DNA of 64,000 nt from the NCBI GenBank assembly GCA_023014365.1, contig JAEBUN010000006.1:1798001-1862000 (forward strand), written 5' to 3'. The notes beneath the pieces are model-generated. The model did no database searches. It saw nothing but the letters and a program-made list of their open reading frames with translations, and was not told the origin of the DNA. This document shows, in pieces, positions 12,301 to 24,290 of this stretch (positions within the stretch are counted from its first letter, which is position 1; each line of letters opens with the position of its first letter). The stretch comes from Lepiota brunneoincarnata (Eukaryota; Basidiomycota; Agaricomycetes; Agaricales; Agaricaceae). The position numbers and the translations under genes were made by a program.

Positions 12301-13810
12301 TTCCAGCTTTCCCTCAGATATGTGCCTGAATCGATATCGGACAGCGGGTCTCAACGGGGTAAAATTATCGGCGAAGGACTGTCATTATTCGACTTAATCA
12401 AGGTGACGGGACGCCATCGCATTGAACTCAGATGGTCAGCAGCAGATAGATTTGTTCACAGCCTACGCCGATGCCGGCGGAATTCACGCCCGTCCGCCTA
12501 ACCGGGATCTTCGACCCTTCTGCACAAACACTGTCTGGCTTTTATACGCTCCATAATGAGGCGACGACAATGCACGAAGACCTGGTTTGGTTCGAAGATT
12601 CGTCCCGGGTATCCTCACCTTATGCCTTCTTCTTCCGGAGGACTCCATCAGAGGTCTGGAGGTTCCGGTATACTGCCGAGCAGTTTCGATCAAATCCTGC
12701 TCGGGCGCGTTGGTCGTTCCTCAGATACGCGGTGCTTGACCATGTTCGTCGGAAACTCTGGTCATGGAAGCAAATGAAGGCTTGGTGCGATCTGAGAAGA
12801 AATTTCATGGACCTTACTGAACGCAAGGGCTTCTCAAAACGAAAATTCGCTCTTCGAACACCCCTGACAGACAACGAGAGATGGGGGTTATACACACAAG
12901 AAATGGAGTTGCCTCCTGCCCACTGTTTCCTCTTCAGGGAGCTTCAGAGATGGAGAAGAGAGCGCATGTTATACCATTTGTGCGTATTCTGATCGAATAT
13001 CCCAGTTTTCCTTATTACTAAAAGCCCCGGAGTGATGCTTATTGCGATGCGTGCGACGCAGCTCTCCTGTTGGACAGATATGTCTGTCTTGTATGTGAAC
13101 CTCTTCGAGATGGAGAGACAATCGACCTCTGTCAGAACTGCCTCTATAAAGCAAGTCAAAGCATCCGGACATCAACACTCTCCTTCACATACCTTGATCA
13201 AACTCGGTTCATCCTTGTTGTCTCACCAGCAGACGGTGTTATTTTCAAGGGCAAAAATTCTATCGGGATACCTCAAGGATCCGCATTAGGCACAGTTTCG
13301 AACAGGAAGGCGAGGATCTGGATGGGTATCGCTTGAATAGCAGCGGTAATGAGTTAGATCAGTCCATCCAGAGCCTCCGCTGTGACATTTGTGGGAAGGA
13401 TGTTTCCCTTCCCTTCTGGGCGTGTCTTGGGTGCGGTACGTGTGCATGTTAGAATCCAATGAATAATGCAGTCAGTGTGCTGAAAGAAAGAGGGTTGAAT
13501 AGACTCTCGGATGCTAATATGCAATGCATGTCAAATCATGGACGCCACGACCCCGATGACATTGACGCGGTGGACCCCTCATCAACCAACACACCATCTC
13601 CTACGTGTAGACATATCCGATGACACTGTGTCGGGGAAGGCTGATCCTATTATCAGCCGATTGAATGCTCTCGAGACTGCAGTCAAAAGCGATGGGGTTG
13701 TAGTGGAGAGTCGACTGACAGCGATAGAAGATCGGATGGCGAGTATGGAGAAGCGGGTGGAGGAACATGGCGTTATTCTGCACGAGATTCTTCGATTGCT
13801 GCAACGTTGA
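9392..13810 (+). pseudogene. EF-hand and ZZ-finger protein gene, disrupted
   Basis: A many-exon gene typical of agaricomycetes. Early exons are 9392-9497, 9555-9767, 9818-9932, 9987-10132 and from 10186. Visible parts in order: helical N-terminal region (to about 10440), LWKEMGWKGSVKARNF, one EF-hand with loop DDDGTGFITIKE (near 11080-11120; D1, D3, T5, F7, T9, E12), LLQWLAFWAAGWE, a beta-rich region ending VWRFRYTAEQF, a ZZ-type zinc finger (CDACDAALLLDRYVCLVC near 13045-13100), a second CxxC cluster (CDICGKDVSLPFWAC) and a C-terminal coiled coil (13640-13800). Frames break at about 10454 (extra T making TAG), 10612, 11750 and 13270. Either a decaying gene or one with several sequence errors. 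A second decayed copy lies at 30388-32700. Confidence 0.75.
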
Positions 13811-14460
13811 GGTTTGAACATTATTGTGGGCCAGCTATCAATCCAGTCAAATTGGCAGTCAATGACTTGATTTGACTTGATTTGCATCAAATCCCATGAT
13901 TGCAGCGGCTACTGATTTTGTTTTATTGAATGAATAATCAAGGTCATTATCACTCAGTTCGAGTCATCGGCACCAGACTGGTTACCCCATGGGCGTTTTC
14001 CCTGTCCTCGCCCTTTTTCGCAAGTGGAGATATGAAAAATGGAGCCAGTCCATAGGGTATTGCTAGGGCCGCATTTTTTAGATCCAGTACGCCGCCAATC
14101 GTATCATGGCGACTTTTATCGCTAGAGTCACTATCAAGGATAAGTACCCGAACCAACCAATTGACACACAACGCTCAGTAGTTCAACCAAATCGATAGAG
14201 ATCCCGCAAATATGATGCTTACATTAATACATTGAAATACATGATCGAGCTAAATAGGTGTGAGGCATGGATGAGTGAGTACTGAGCCCAGCTTCAGAGC
14301 AGTGCGTGAGCGTGCAGTCTATGGGCACCAGGCATCACCGGACATCATAGGAAACCTCCTGTTCCTGGACTGTCTGATTTCTAGCACTTGTACCAAAAAG
14401 TAAAATATGGTTATACGTAAAAAAATTGTGCTTGAGAAAAATGGATTGAAGCAAGTCAAG
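13811..14460. other. Intergenic, nothing recognised
   Basis: About 650 bp between the EF-hand gene and the tRNA. A 73-residue minus-strand frame (13950-14171) has no family features. Confidence 0.35.
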
Positions 14461-14545
14461 AGGCGTTACCAGGGTTCGAACCTGGGTTTCGGGAATATTG
14501 ACAAATAATCAAAATCCCGAGTGATAACCACTACACTATAACGCC
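14461..14545 (-). tRNA. tRNA-Gln (anticodon TTG) with a 13-nt intron
   Basis: The minus strand folds as a complete tRNA: acceptor GGCGTTA/TAACGCC, D-arm GTGTAGTGGTTATCAC, anticodon stem CGGGA/TCCCG with loop TTTTGA (anticodon TTG, reads CAA), a 13-nt intron after position 37, variable AAAC, T-arm CCAGG-TTCGAAC-CCTGG and discriminator T. Both internal promoter boxes are intact, so it is probably functional. Confidence 0.93.
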
Positions 14546-14668
14546 ACGTGCCTTCCATATTGCTGCCTAATCAGAGCCCATATGACGCGCTCCCTGCTGT
14601 ACTGCTTACAAGTCACATCCAGCGTTCTCCACCACCGAACCACACACACACACAGACCAAAAAAGAGG

Positions 14669-15677
14669 ATGTCTTCCCGTCACTTACCCCACCACCACCA
14701 CCACCACCACCCTCATCACCATCACCCTCATCACCACCATCACCACCATCACCACGTACACCACCCAGAATACGCCCCCCCAGTCCTCCGCGCTCCATCC
14801 CCCGCGAAGCTCCGTAGGAACAACATACACCCCCGACCAAACCTCCCTTTCCGATTCCGAACACAACCTCCCCCAACCCGCTTTCGAACGCAAATGGCTC
14901 GAGAAATTAGAACTTGATAAGCCCCGCAGCGAGGAAGACCAGGCGAATGAGAGTCCTTTGCTCCCCACACCTGCGAGTAAAGAAGAGGAACAAGGTCTGT
15001 GTTATGTGTGTTTTTGTGTTGTTGTGTATTCTATTATCCGCTCCCTCTGGTCGTTCATCTACTCTTTTCATAGCCATGGTGGAGAAAATACTGAAAAACT
15101 TGCGGGCAAGGATTCAACAACTGGAAGAAGACGAGCTATTCGAAGCAAACATTGCTACGCGGCTCGCAAGTGGGTTTGGAGGCTCGACCATCGACAAACG
15201 ACATCGATACGTTGATGAAGAGTATGATGGGTCCCAGCTTGTCCTTGGGTGGGCCTACTACCAAAAACAACAACCTCAACAACAAGAAAATTTTTGGTCG
15301 TGCGGCGGAGGAGCCGCTGATGGATGGCCCGTGGAATAATCATAATCGGCCGATGGTCTACGAAGGTAATTCTGGGGTTGTTGGTATGGAGAGTATCCTG
15401 GCGAATGTGTCCACGTCTTCGACGATGGGAAAGCGGAGTCGCTGGTGATAAATCTCGCAGGGCTAAATGAGCAAAATGATGCATTCTCTAGAAGTAAATA
15501 CAAGGAATTGGCAGTGCAAGATTTTGGTGCAAGCAAGTCGGCTGTCAGCAAGACCAATGTCTGAGCACGGTATAATGGTTTTACTCGTCTCTTCTTTCCA
15601 AACCCCCGAAGCAGTGGTTGGTTGTGCTAAGCCATCATCCGAAGCCAGTGAACGCTAAAGTCCGCTCAAGAACCTAA
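14669..15677 (+). CDS. Unrecognised conserved-looking protein, frame disturbed
   Basis: Three segments look coding but lie in different frames: TYTPDQTSLSDSEHNLPQPA to KEEEQ (14826-14996), after an intron MVEKILKNLRARIQQLEEDE (15076 on, coiled-coil-like), and LLRGSQVGLEARPSTNDIDT (15152 on). The C-terminal stretch reads SKPPKQWLVVLSHHPKPVNA to a stop at 15677. At about 15145 one extra base separates the coiled coil from the next segment. The N-terminus runs through a CAC/CCA-type repeat, so its frame is uncertain. I do not recognise the family, and start and exon limits are approximate. Confidence 0.4.
14693..14757. repeat. CAC/CAT trinucleotide microsatellite
   Basis: An imperfect (CAC)n tract interrupted by CAT/CCT. 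Depending on frame it encodes Pro, His or Thr runs, which hides the true N-terminal frame of the overlapping gene. Confidence 0.85.
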
Positions 15678-16443
15678 TCCACCACTAATAGGATCAATAG
15701 CAACATTTCATTGCTAGTATCATTACCAAGAGCAAAGTAACTCAAACTAGTCAACCGACCGACACACACGATAACACAATCAAACTAGCAGAGAGATCTC
15801 TCAAAAAAGAAAAAATAAGCTATAATACACAAGAAGGTCATAAAAACATCAGAATGCGGTGTCAAGGATTGCACGAACGGGGGAGGGGAAGGAGGGGTGA
15901 ATGGGTGGGGGGGATGGGATGAGACAATGGATTGAAATGAAATGCATTGTATGCTGCGTGTTGAAAGCGTAAAAAAAACGAAAAAAAGAATAAGGAAAAA
16001 ACAAGAGCAACCGAGCCAAGCGTCTGACTAACGAATATAAAATAGGCAACCAAGGTGATCAGGTAAGCCCTTGTATATAGAGGTCTAAGTGAACCGTGAG
16101 GCGAGATGCAGCACCAAGCGCGTAGGCATGCAAGAGATACACCTGAAGCACGGGAAAGCGGGAAAATGACAGCATAGTAGCAGTCATTACCGCAAACCCA
16201 GCTTCATGTCGCCTCGTCAGCGCCATAGAGGCGTTCGGAACGTTGTCAACGGAACAGGAGGGGATATCAATACTGTCAGATGATGAGGAAGAAGACGGAG
16301 AGTTATCGGCAATCGAGTCTGTGTGGGGCGGAACGAATACGAACGAGGAGTACAGGTCGACGACGGGCACCGTAGCATCACTACCATCGGCGCCTCGGTG
16401 GCCAGTCGCCAGCGGCAGTGGCAACGGCATTCCCGCCATTTAG
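15678..16443. other. Intergenic between convergent genes
   Basis: No gene recognised. A-rich and T-rich tracts (about 15805-15825, 15969-16010) are consistent with 3' flanks of the two convergent genes. A 126-residue minus-strand frame just past the AAA gene (16059-16439) is probably its 3' flank. Confidence 0.35.
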
Positions 16444-19159
16444 TCACGCCTCGCTCCACTCGGACACAGATGATGGCGACGTATTCTCATCCTCATCATC
16501 ACTCTCATGCTCAACCACCTCATCCTTCTTGTCCTCCTTCACTTTCCCGCTTGCTGCCGCCGCCGTCTCCTTCTCCTGTGCAAGCCTCTCAGCTTCCTTC
16601 TTCTTTCTCTCTTCCTCCTTCTCTTTCAACTGCTGACGCATCCTCTCCAACTCCTCTTCTTTCTCCTTCTCCGCCAACCGCTGCTTCACACGTTCCAACT
16701 CAGCTTCCTTCTTCTTGATATCCTTCTCCTCTCTCTCTTTCTCCAGCGCCGCCTTGCGCCTCCTCTCGCGCTGAAAGAGGGAAAGTGAGCTCAAACAGAT
16801 AACAAGAAAAAACAAATACATACAGCAGCTTTCTCCCTCTGCTCCCTCTGCTCCTTCTCCCTCTTCAGCCTCTCCCGCATCTGACGCTCATTCTGCACCC
16901 AAGCAGCAACACCATGAGCAGCAGCCTCCGGTTGAGACTTGTTTTTGAGTAGGTCTAACGAAAATGAAATGTTATCACGAGAAGCAAAAACAGGTCAAAA
17001 AACAAATAAACAAAAATACAACTTACAACCCTGCAACGCCGCAACGCTAAACTCCTCCTCAGGAATATCATCCGCAAACTTCTTCGCAAGCTCATTCAAC
17101 GTCTTCATATCTAGCGGCGCAGCAGAGTGCTTGCTACTCGTCACGCTCTCCGCGGGGGGAGGAGGACGATAGGCAGTATTCGAAGCACCAAACTGCTCAG
17201 ACTCTTTGAACGTAATTGACAGGGGACGACCACCTGGAGGAGGCTTCGTCGGCGTCGCAGGGAGTGAGGGCGGGGATTACAGGATTCAGAGTCCGGGGTG
17301 CCAAAGGTCGACATTAAGGAGGTCGCGGAGGAAGCGAGGGACCAGAGCGATGGCGGCACGTCGGAGGCTGAAGATGGGGTGGGCGGTATTGACTCGGACG
17401 AGGATGGGGCAGGTGAGGTAGCGGTGTATATCTTGGATGAGCGTGGGGAAGTTCGTTGGGGACCACCTTCAACCTCGACCTTGACATCAACATCTTCCAA
17501 CTCGGATTCATCAATAGGAGGTTCATCTTCGGCGCAGGGGAAGAAATTGCGGAAGAGAGCCTCTGCCTGCCACTTGCTAGCATTACGGAACTCGATCCAG
17601 ACGTCCATGCGACCAGGCCTAGAAAGTGCCGTATCTAGACGCTCAAGATGGTTGGTGGTAGCGAAGAGAAGCCGGCCCTCGGCGGCAGCGACTCCATCAA
17701 GTGCATTGAGCAGACCGCTCAGACTGAGAGTGTTGACGTCACTGAGCTGATCGCGGCGTCGTCGAGACGTGGTATTCATCGCTTTGTCGGCATCACCTTC
17801 CTTCTTTTCCTTGTCCTTGTCGTCTTCCATAGCTGAGCCATCCCGACTCGTGCTGCGTGTGAATGCGGCATCGAGGTCCTCGAGGAGAACAACGCAGCGG
17901 GCAGGCACGCGGCCCATTAGAGTGGTTAGGGTTGAATCCGATATCCATGAAGCGGAGAGGGAGACGACGTAGATATCAAGTTGAAGAGCGCCGGCGAGAG
18001 CGTGGATGAGAGAGGACTTTCCGGAGCCTGGGACACCGTGGAGGAGGTAGCCACGACGGAAGGGGATACCACGATCAGCGTACCACTGGAAATAATAAAA
18101 AGAGCAGTGTCAGCATTTGGGTTCCCAAGTGAACGGAGATGAAAAAGAGGATGGGGACGAGCGGAGACGTGGGAAAAGTTTCCGGAACATGTGATGGTGA
18201 CACCCCCCAGACCGTGATGTCGGTTCCACGATTGCAGGGAAAATGCGGGGTCGCACACACACACACACCTTCTCAGGAACGTAGAAAGTCCCTTGCGTCT
18301 TCGAGCAGCATTTCTTTTACGCCAGGGTTGAGCACAATACTACCCATAGGACGCTTGTGTCGTGAGTCAGTCCAACGCCAGGACCCGTGAGAGTCGGCGA
18401 AGTAAATCTGGATGCGATGTACAGCTTCGGCTTCGTATTCACGTTTAGCCTGGAGCACGAGTTGCTTGAGAATGCTGTTGGACCGTGCAACGACACTATC
18501 GAAATTTGATGATGAGATGGCCCGAGGAAGCGGGATAGTTCGGCGCGTTCTCTCACCTGATAGACAGCTGTTCACAGCCGTCAGGTTTGCGCCCGCGCCT
18601 GACTCGCAGCCAGTGGCCGCGGTAGAAGATGGTGTGGGTGGTGTCAAAGGTGGGCTGGAAAACAACTCGTGTCTTGGGACGGCCTTCGCCGTCTTGTTCG
18701 GCATTCTCGGGTTCCGCGTCCCACTCGTCCCACTCTTCGGCGCCTGTGGACCCGCCAGGGCCAGACGTGCGTGTGGTGGTCTCAAACTCGCGCGAGCGCT
18801 GCCACTCTGGACGGCGGGAGAGCCATAGCATGAGCCAATCGAAAGGATAATCCTCTTCGCTGAAGTGTGCAGTAAGGAAGAATGCTGGGCAGGGGGAGTT
18901 AGGGCGGTGTGGGCATGAGTCAGGAGGGATTGAAGGATGAAAATGCTCACAATTTACAAAATGCGACCTGTGAGGGGTATGCGGGGTGAGTATGAGATGC
19001 TGTGTGAAACGCGAGGGGTGCGACATACCAGGCGGAGCTGGATACTCTACGTGCTGTTTCGACTGTGCCGCCAAGGACAACCAGCTTCATACCGTCAACG
19101 ACGGACGAGCCGCCGACGCCGCCGACGAGAGGCTGGATGAGGGACTTGAGAGCGTCCAT
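16444..19159 (-). CDS. BCS1-like AAA ATPase with charged coiled-coil tail
   Basis: BCS1-type AAA proteins are membrane-bound ATPases, the founding member inserting the Rieske protein into mitochondrial complex III; fungi have expanded families. Exons on the minus strand: 19159-19029, a 17-nt exon 18967-18951, 18884-18557, 18495-18269, then from 18085. Features in order: N-terminal BCS1 region (DYPFDWLMLWLSRRPEWQ), FLRSEKWYADRGIPFRRG, Walker A GVPGSGKSS, Walker B VVLLEDLDAAF, sensor/SRH ATTNHLERLDTALSRPGRMD, then a long Lys/Glu-rich coiled coil (16444-16900) ending SVSEWSEA. Two frame problems: TCC TGA GAG at 18278-18272 (one extra base before EK of the conserved SEKWY) and a one-base loss near 17278. 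Most likely a real gene with sequence errors. Substrate unknown. Confidence 0.85.
18254..18268. repeat. (CA)n tract forming a splice donor
   Basis: On the gene strand this is a 15-nt GT repeat that begins exactly at the 5' splice site of the intron after the codons for SEK. The same tract is therefore both a microsatellite and a splice signal. Confidence 0.8.
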
Positions 19160-20949
19160 GGATTTGGGTGGTGGAAAATGGAGTCAGCTTGTGAGGAGGG
19201 AGGCGGGGAGAGAGAACAAGGTTGAAGAGCCAATATGGCGGTAAAGTAATAACGACAAGATAGGCTGTGCAACTAGTACAGAGAGTGACTAGCTAAACCG
19301 GGTCCGAGTGACTGATGGCAGAGGCGAAGAAAGTCAGAACGCGTCAGCCTTGACTCAGGGAAAAACAGCGCTAAACTCTCTCTTAATTCCACACACGGGC
19401 GTCATTATTTCCAATATCCACAACGGCGCAGCCCACAGTCTTAAGAACTGGCTCGTTTCTTCGTCCGTCCCCCCTGCAAGTACGTGACAGACGCCCTGCT
19501 GTGCCCGTGACCTTGACGTGGCAGAGCATTGATAGCAGACAGGGGATACTCATCCACATGGATCATGGGAATCTACACCAATGGATCATTTCTAGAAGTT
19601 TTCGCAGCAGCGTTCTCATCACCAACGGACCGTAGAATACGTGCTCGACATTCTTATGAACACAACCCCAATTTCCTTTTCATACTTCCCTTAGGAGTGA
19701 TACCCCAAATCTCTATCTCGAAAAGGGACACCTGGCCCATACACACCGACGGCCGACCTCGCCGACAGATGCCACTAAGCACTTGCAACGGTCTTTCCAT
19801 CACCGGAATGCAGTTCCGCTGCGTGAGAATGGTGCCAGGGGACATTGACGAGGAGGCTTCCAATGTTCTCGCAGACAAGGGAGGATGTGATAGATCCGTG
19901 GTGTAGTGGCATTCACCAAGACGACTGCTGTTAATTCACATCACGAAGCAACATTGCAAACGTGGATCTGATGAACCGATAAGCACCCCGAACCCGATAA
20001 CCCACTCCCAAGGCCATTTCCACTGAACAAAAAAGCGGAGCCACTAGCTTGAACTTGATCTCGTTCTGTTCGCTACGCAGCGATACTGCTACCACTAGGG
20101 TCATTAATCAACCGATGAGAGCCAGTCGAAGCATTCCAGTTCTCCAACTATGCTATATGCAGTCAGTTTCGGCCCGCGTCGCAAAGCCCATTAATCAGTC
20201 AATCCATCAACCCAACGTACCTCGTCCCCCTTATCGGACCGTTCCAGCGCTGTGTAATTGCCAGCTAATCTGGATGATGGAGGGGCCACTGATTTGCCCA
20301 TAAATCCGGCGTTTAGATCAGGAACCAGGAAAATCAAGTTATCGAACCAACCAACTCTGGCTAGGCGCGACGGACCCATGTCACCTGCCTCCCGATCCTC
20401 CGGCCGGCCAGCTCTCGTACATTCTCCCTGTCTGGAGAGGGAGAGAGAGAGAGAGCTAACCGGAGGTATATGTAAATTAGCGAAAAATATGTACGCCTTC
20501 CAGCACTCATATTACACACGGCCCCAAGCTTCTGCTCGTCTCCGCTGCCATCTCCACTCTGAAAAAAAAAGTCGGGTCCGCCCACATCCATTTTGAACAA
20601 AGGTGGTCTAAACGCGGCGCATTGTCACGGGGCCCCGTATCGAAGCCATGGGTTCTAGTGCCTCGAAGCGTCCACCGCCACCGTGGAGATGGTGGCTGCA
20701 GGTGGCAAGTCTCCTTCCTCGGCTGGAACTTTCGCTCATTCTACTACGGTGTCAATGAATAGTTAAGCGAGACATGAGTAGACGGAATTTTAGACGGCCA
20801 TCGATGCGACCCATTTCCCTGAAGCAGTGTGTTTGGAGATAAATACGTTGATTGACGGATCAGCGGAGTTTTTTCCGTGTAGCTCAATGCTTGTAAGGGA
20901 TTCAAAAACGACGGGACAGGTTCGGCTAGTGTTGGTACAATGTGTAGAG
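19160..20949. other. Intergenic, no supported gene
   Basis: 1.8 kb upstream of the AAA gene and downstream of the STAND gene. A 125-residue frame at 19529-19906 has no family features. A tRNA-like but unfoldable stretch lies near 19893-19975. A short GA-rich tract is at 20437-20455. Confidence 0.35.
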
Positions 20950-23805
20950 TTAGGAGTAGTCAAACTCGTACATGGGGTTCCCGGCAATAAAGTTAATGTC
21001 AAATCCAGAAGAATCGATGATGGAAACATCATCCAATTCGACACGTTTGGGGTTAAGTCCGGCGTCCGGACGGACTGCCATATCGTTTCGAATCGCACCG
21101 ACCGTCGGAAAAATATTCCAACTGTCCCCCCTTCCAGTGATAAATGTGTAGCCCTTCATTACGACGTCGGTTGCCTGAGAGGGATTAATGCTACCGGAAA
21201 ACATGAAGCTACCCTGTTCGAAGAATACATTCAGCTGCGAATCAGACTCGCGTAGGGACAGCGACCGCCCCGTGAATTTGGTCACGTTTGGAAATACATC
21301 CTCGAAGGAAAGCCCACCGAACCACGGATCTGCACACTTATGCATGAATACGTTATAAGGCGTCGTGTCTGTAATGCATGAATTTGCAGTCAATGGCTGT
21401 AAACGTTCTCGGCCAGGGGAAATATCTGGAAACGGGTTGCCTTGGCCGGAGACTTGGTGCAAGCGGTGCTTTGAACATCGTGCACAACAAGGAAGACCTA
21501 TCCAGGACATCCCCGTGGTCCGTCCAAGTAGCGAGGACGCTTCTGATAAGTTGCCACGGGTTGGGGAGGTTAGAGATCGAAAAAAACTTCGCGCAACTGA
21601 TTGCAATAGTAGTATATGTGTCAGAGATCGGATAGGAATGATACAGTGGCAGGGTTTGCCTCCAATCCGCAGGGTTAGAAGTAAGAAACTGATAGACAGA
21701 AAAGTGTGTGAAGATAACTCGAGGGTACACTCCCTCGGTTACTGACACAAGGTGACCGCAGGCTTCAATTAGTCGCTTTTTGTCATTGATCATCTTTTCC
21801 GTGTCCCATATGTCTCCCATGTCATCAATCGCTATCGCGTCGAAAAGAGGATCGAAGGGAGGATCTCGCGTACAAACGAGCCATCGCAAAAGACGCATGA
21901 GACGTTTCTGGGAAGGGTGTGAATCAATTTGGACCAGCGCCCGCACATAGAATTCTTCAAGGCCCCTTGGTAAATTGCCTAAAGCCTCGCGAATGCTAGA
22001 ATCGGAATCACGCTCCAAGATCTCTTTGAGTTGGAAGTAGGCCAACAGAAACCTGGTACATTATAAGCACGCCTTTGCACGAGCGAACATGGAAAGGTTT
22101 CCAGCTTACATTCCGTTTGCCTTTTCGACTATTGTCCGAATGATTTCGTCAATAAGACTCGCGTTCCTGATGAACAATGGATTGGCATGAATGTGGTTCT
22201 TGAGTGTCTCAGCGACGAAATACTTTATATCCGCCTGGATCCCAGTCCTCATCATGGTCACTTCGTAACGCAGATATTGTCGAAAATTCGTCTCAATATC
22301 ACCGCCGTCTCTGCTGCTGATGAATAGACGTATAGTACCCGAGAGTTGACGTAATTGAGGAAGTATTTCCGTTCGATCTTGGCACTCGTCCATGGCGTCG
22401 ATGACGAATGAAACGGAAGTATATTCCTCCACAATCTGGGATATCATGTCCGCAAGTGGTAGCGCGTGCACCGACCTGACGGAAGAGTACTTGTCGAGCA
22501 TCTTTGTTACCGAGGGTGGTACTGGCGGCTGAAATCGCGCAGAGGAGCTGGCATAAAAGACTTCGAAGGATGTTCGCAGGGCTGGACTTGTCCGTAGATT
22601 TATAATCGCAATAGAAGTATGCTACAATCGCGTTTGTAGGGAGGTGTGAACTTGATGTCCTCAATCACAATCGATCTGGTTGAGTTTTGAATGTTCAAGT
22701 TCTAAGTGCGAAAACAACTAGGAGTGGCACGACTTACGCTAAAACAGTCTTTCCTGCTCCAGCTATACGTAGGAAGATCAGTTTCGAATGAACGTGTAGG
22801 CCAGTCATACTTAAAACGTACGCTGTCCATGAAGCCAGAAGAGCCCGGTAGACCCAGTGCTACTATCGCGCCAGGCCTTGTAGTCATCCCTGTGAATAAG
22901 CCAGCTCCCCGGGCTCCCTTGGGACAAAATGTGCTTGCGAGTTGATTTATGCTTTTCCTCGCAATCTATGGCCTCATACTTCAAAATCTCCAAGAGCTTG
23001 TCGATTTTCCCCCTTTGACGATCGCGGCTTTCGACTTCAAGAATCGGCGTGCTGTATCTCCGCATCCAATAGCGCCCGGCGCTCATTGAGGTTTGTGACG
23101 ACGCTGGCAAATGGTGCACGAAATGGATTTATTGTGCGAGCAATAACCGAGATGGGGTCTCTTGAGGTTGAGACAGGTGGATACATTTGGGCAGACGAAG
23201 CAGACGTACGACGTTTCCGGTTCTTCGAATCAATGAAGGTTCGCTTTACTGCCATCAAGACAGTGAGGATGTCCCCATAAACATCGGCCAGGGCCTGACA
23301 GATGAGTCTCCAGCATTTCCCGGTCATAAACGAAATGAATGCACACCTTCATCACTCGGTCGGAATTCCTGTATAATTCCGTTGCGTAACTGTGATAAAA
23401 GTAGAGATTCTGGCTGATCGTCTCAAGTGCGTCAACAACCTGTTCAAAATAAGCTGAAAAGTTGGAAACAGTCTGCGATATAGATCAGCGATTATCGGTC
23501 GATCGCCCATATACAACGCACTTGGATGATGAACCTGAGCCCTCCCCATACTAATCCTGCAGTCTGCGGATTGGAGGAAACGAACGCATCCACAGCACTA
23601 AAGAAACCTTGGAAGCTGTGAATGAGCTTTGAAAGTCTGCTGGCATAACGGCGACTAGTGTCTGCTCGTTGGCTTTCTCGTATTCCTCTATCTCGCGTAG
23701 TAGATCGCCTGGTGAGGAGTTACTAGCGAACGATCGGGGATCTGATGCCCAGATGTCCATATGTTCCTGGAGAGCCTTTTGGAACGCAGGGTTTGTGTGT
23801 GCCAT
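20950..23805 (-). pseudogene. STAND (NACHT-type) P-loop NTPase, decayed
   Basis: Reads from MAHTNPAFQKALQEHM (23805) through helical N-terminal exons to a spliced P-loop, HGQ-P-GAGKTVLA (exon junction near 22745-22810), then NAIVAYFYCDYKSTDKSSP, LADMISQIVEEY, a Walker B-like SFVIDAMDECQDR and helical LLAYFQLKEILERD / LPRGLEEFYVRALVQID. These are the hallmarks of the ankyrin- or WD40-coupled NACHT proteins abundant in basidiomycetes, used in programmed cell death and self/non-self responses. Frames break near 22655 and 22540, and the C-terminal stretch (20950-21380) has no recognisable repeats. Probably a pseudogene, although sequence errors may contribute. Confidence 0.7.
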
Positions 23806-24290
23806 TGGTCGAGGGCACTTAGGAGAGAGGGATGTTTGGAAGAAGCGCCTTGTGCTTCCCTACTCTCACGCTAGCTGGGATATTTGTGGTTTCTGGGAAA
23901 GAGCGTGACAGCAACATTTTTGAAGCATCGTATTCAACTACAGGGGACAGGATCAGTTCAAGTTGGTGATATAGCAGATGCACTCACGCCCAAGTACCTG
24001 GATAAGAGATTAAGTAGTAAGAAAATCGGGGGAACAACGATAACTCGTGTCCCAACGACGTCAGTCGATCTCACGGACATTAACCCTGATAATCCTGTCA
24101 CGTGCGAACAGGGAGAGGCTAAAAGCATTTAGGCGCTTCTGGCCAGATATGAAGTTGGCCGCGCCGGATGGAAGGCTTAGTTGTTGGACGAAGGCCGCGT
24201 AACACCTTATCCCTTCCATCAATTGCTTCCCAGCTCGTATTCTAATAAAACGCAGTCGACACTGAAGAGTGTTTTCTCCCCAGATAAAAC
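23806..24290. other. Intergenic, nothing recognised
   Basis: About 485 bp between the STAND relic and the 3' end of the serine hydrolase gene; no supportable gene. Confidence 0.35.

Noticed and set aside
14112..15790. Possible duplicated 3' flank (14112-14210 versus 15694-15790)
   Set aside because: Resemblance is weak and based on CA-rich words; could be chance.
16059..16439. 126-residue minus-strand frame after the AAA gene
   Set aside because: Starts at the stop of the AAA gene and has no recognisable features; likely 3' flank.
19529..19906. 125-residue open frame
   Set aside because: No domain, signal or splice context; composition like non-coding sequence.
19893..19975. tRNA-Asn-like stretch (D-arm GTGTAGTGGCATTCAC, CTGTTAA loop, 7-bp acceptor)
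   Set aside because: No anticodon stem and no T-arm/B-box can be formed; at most a relic.
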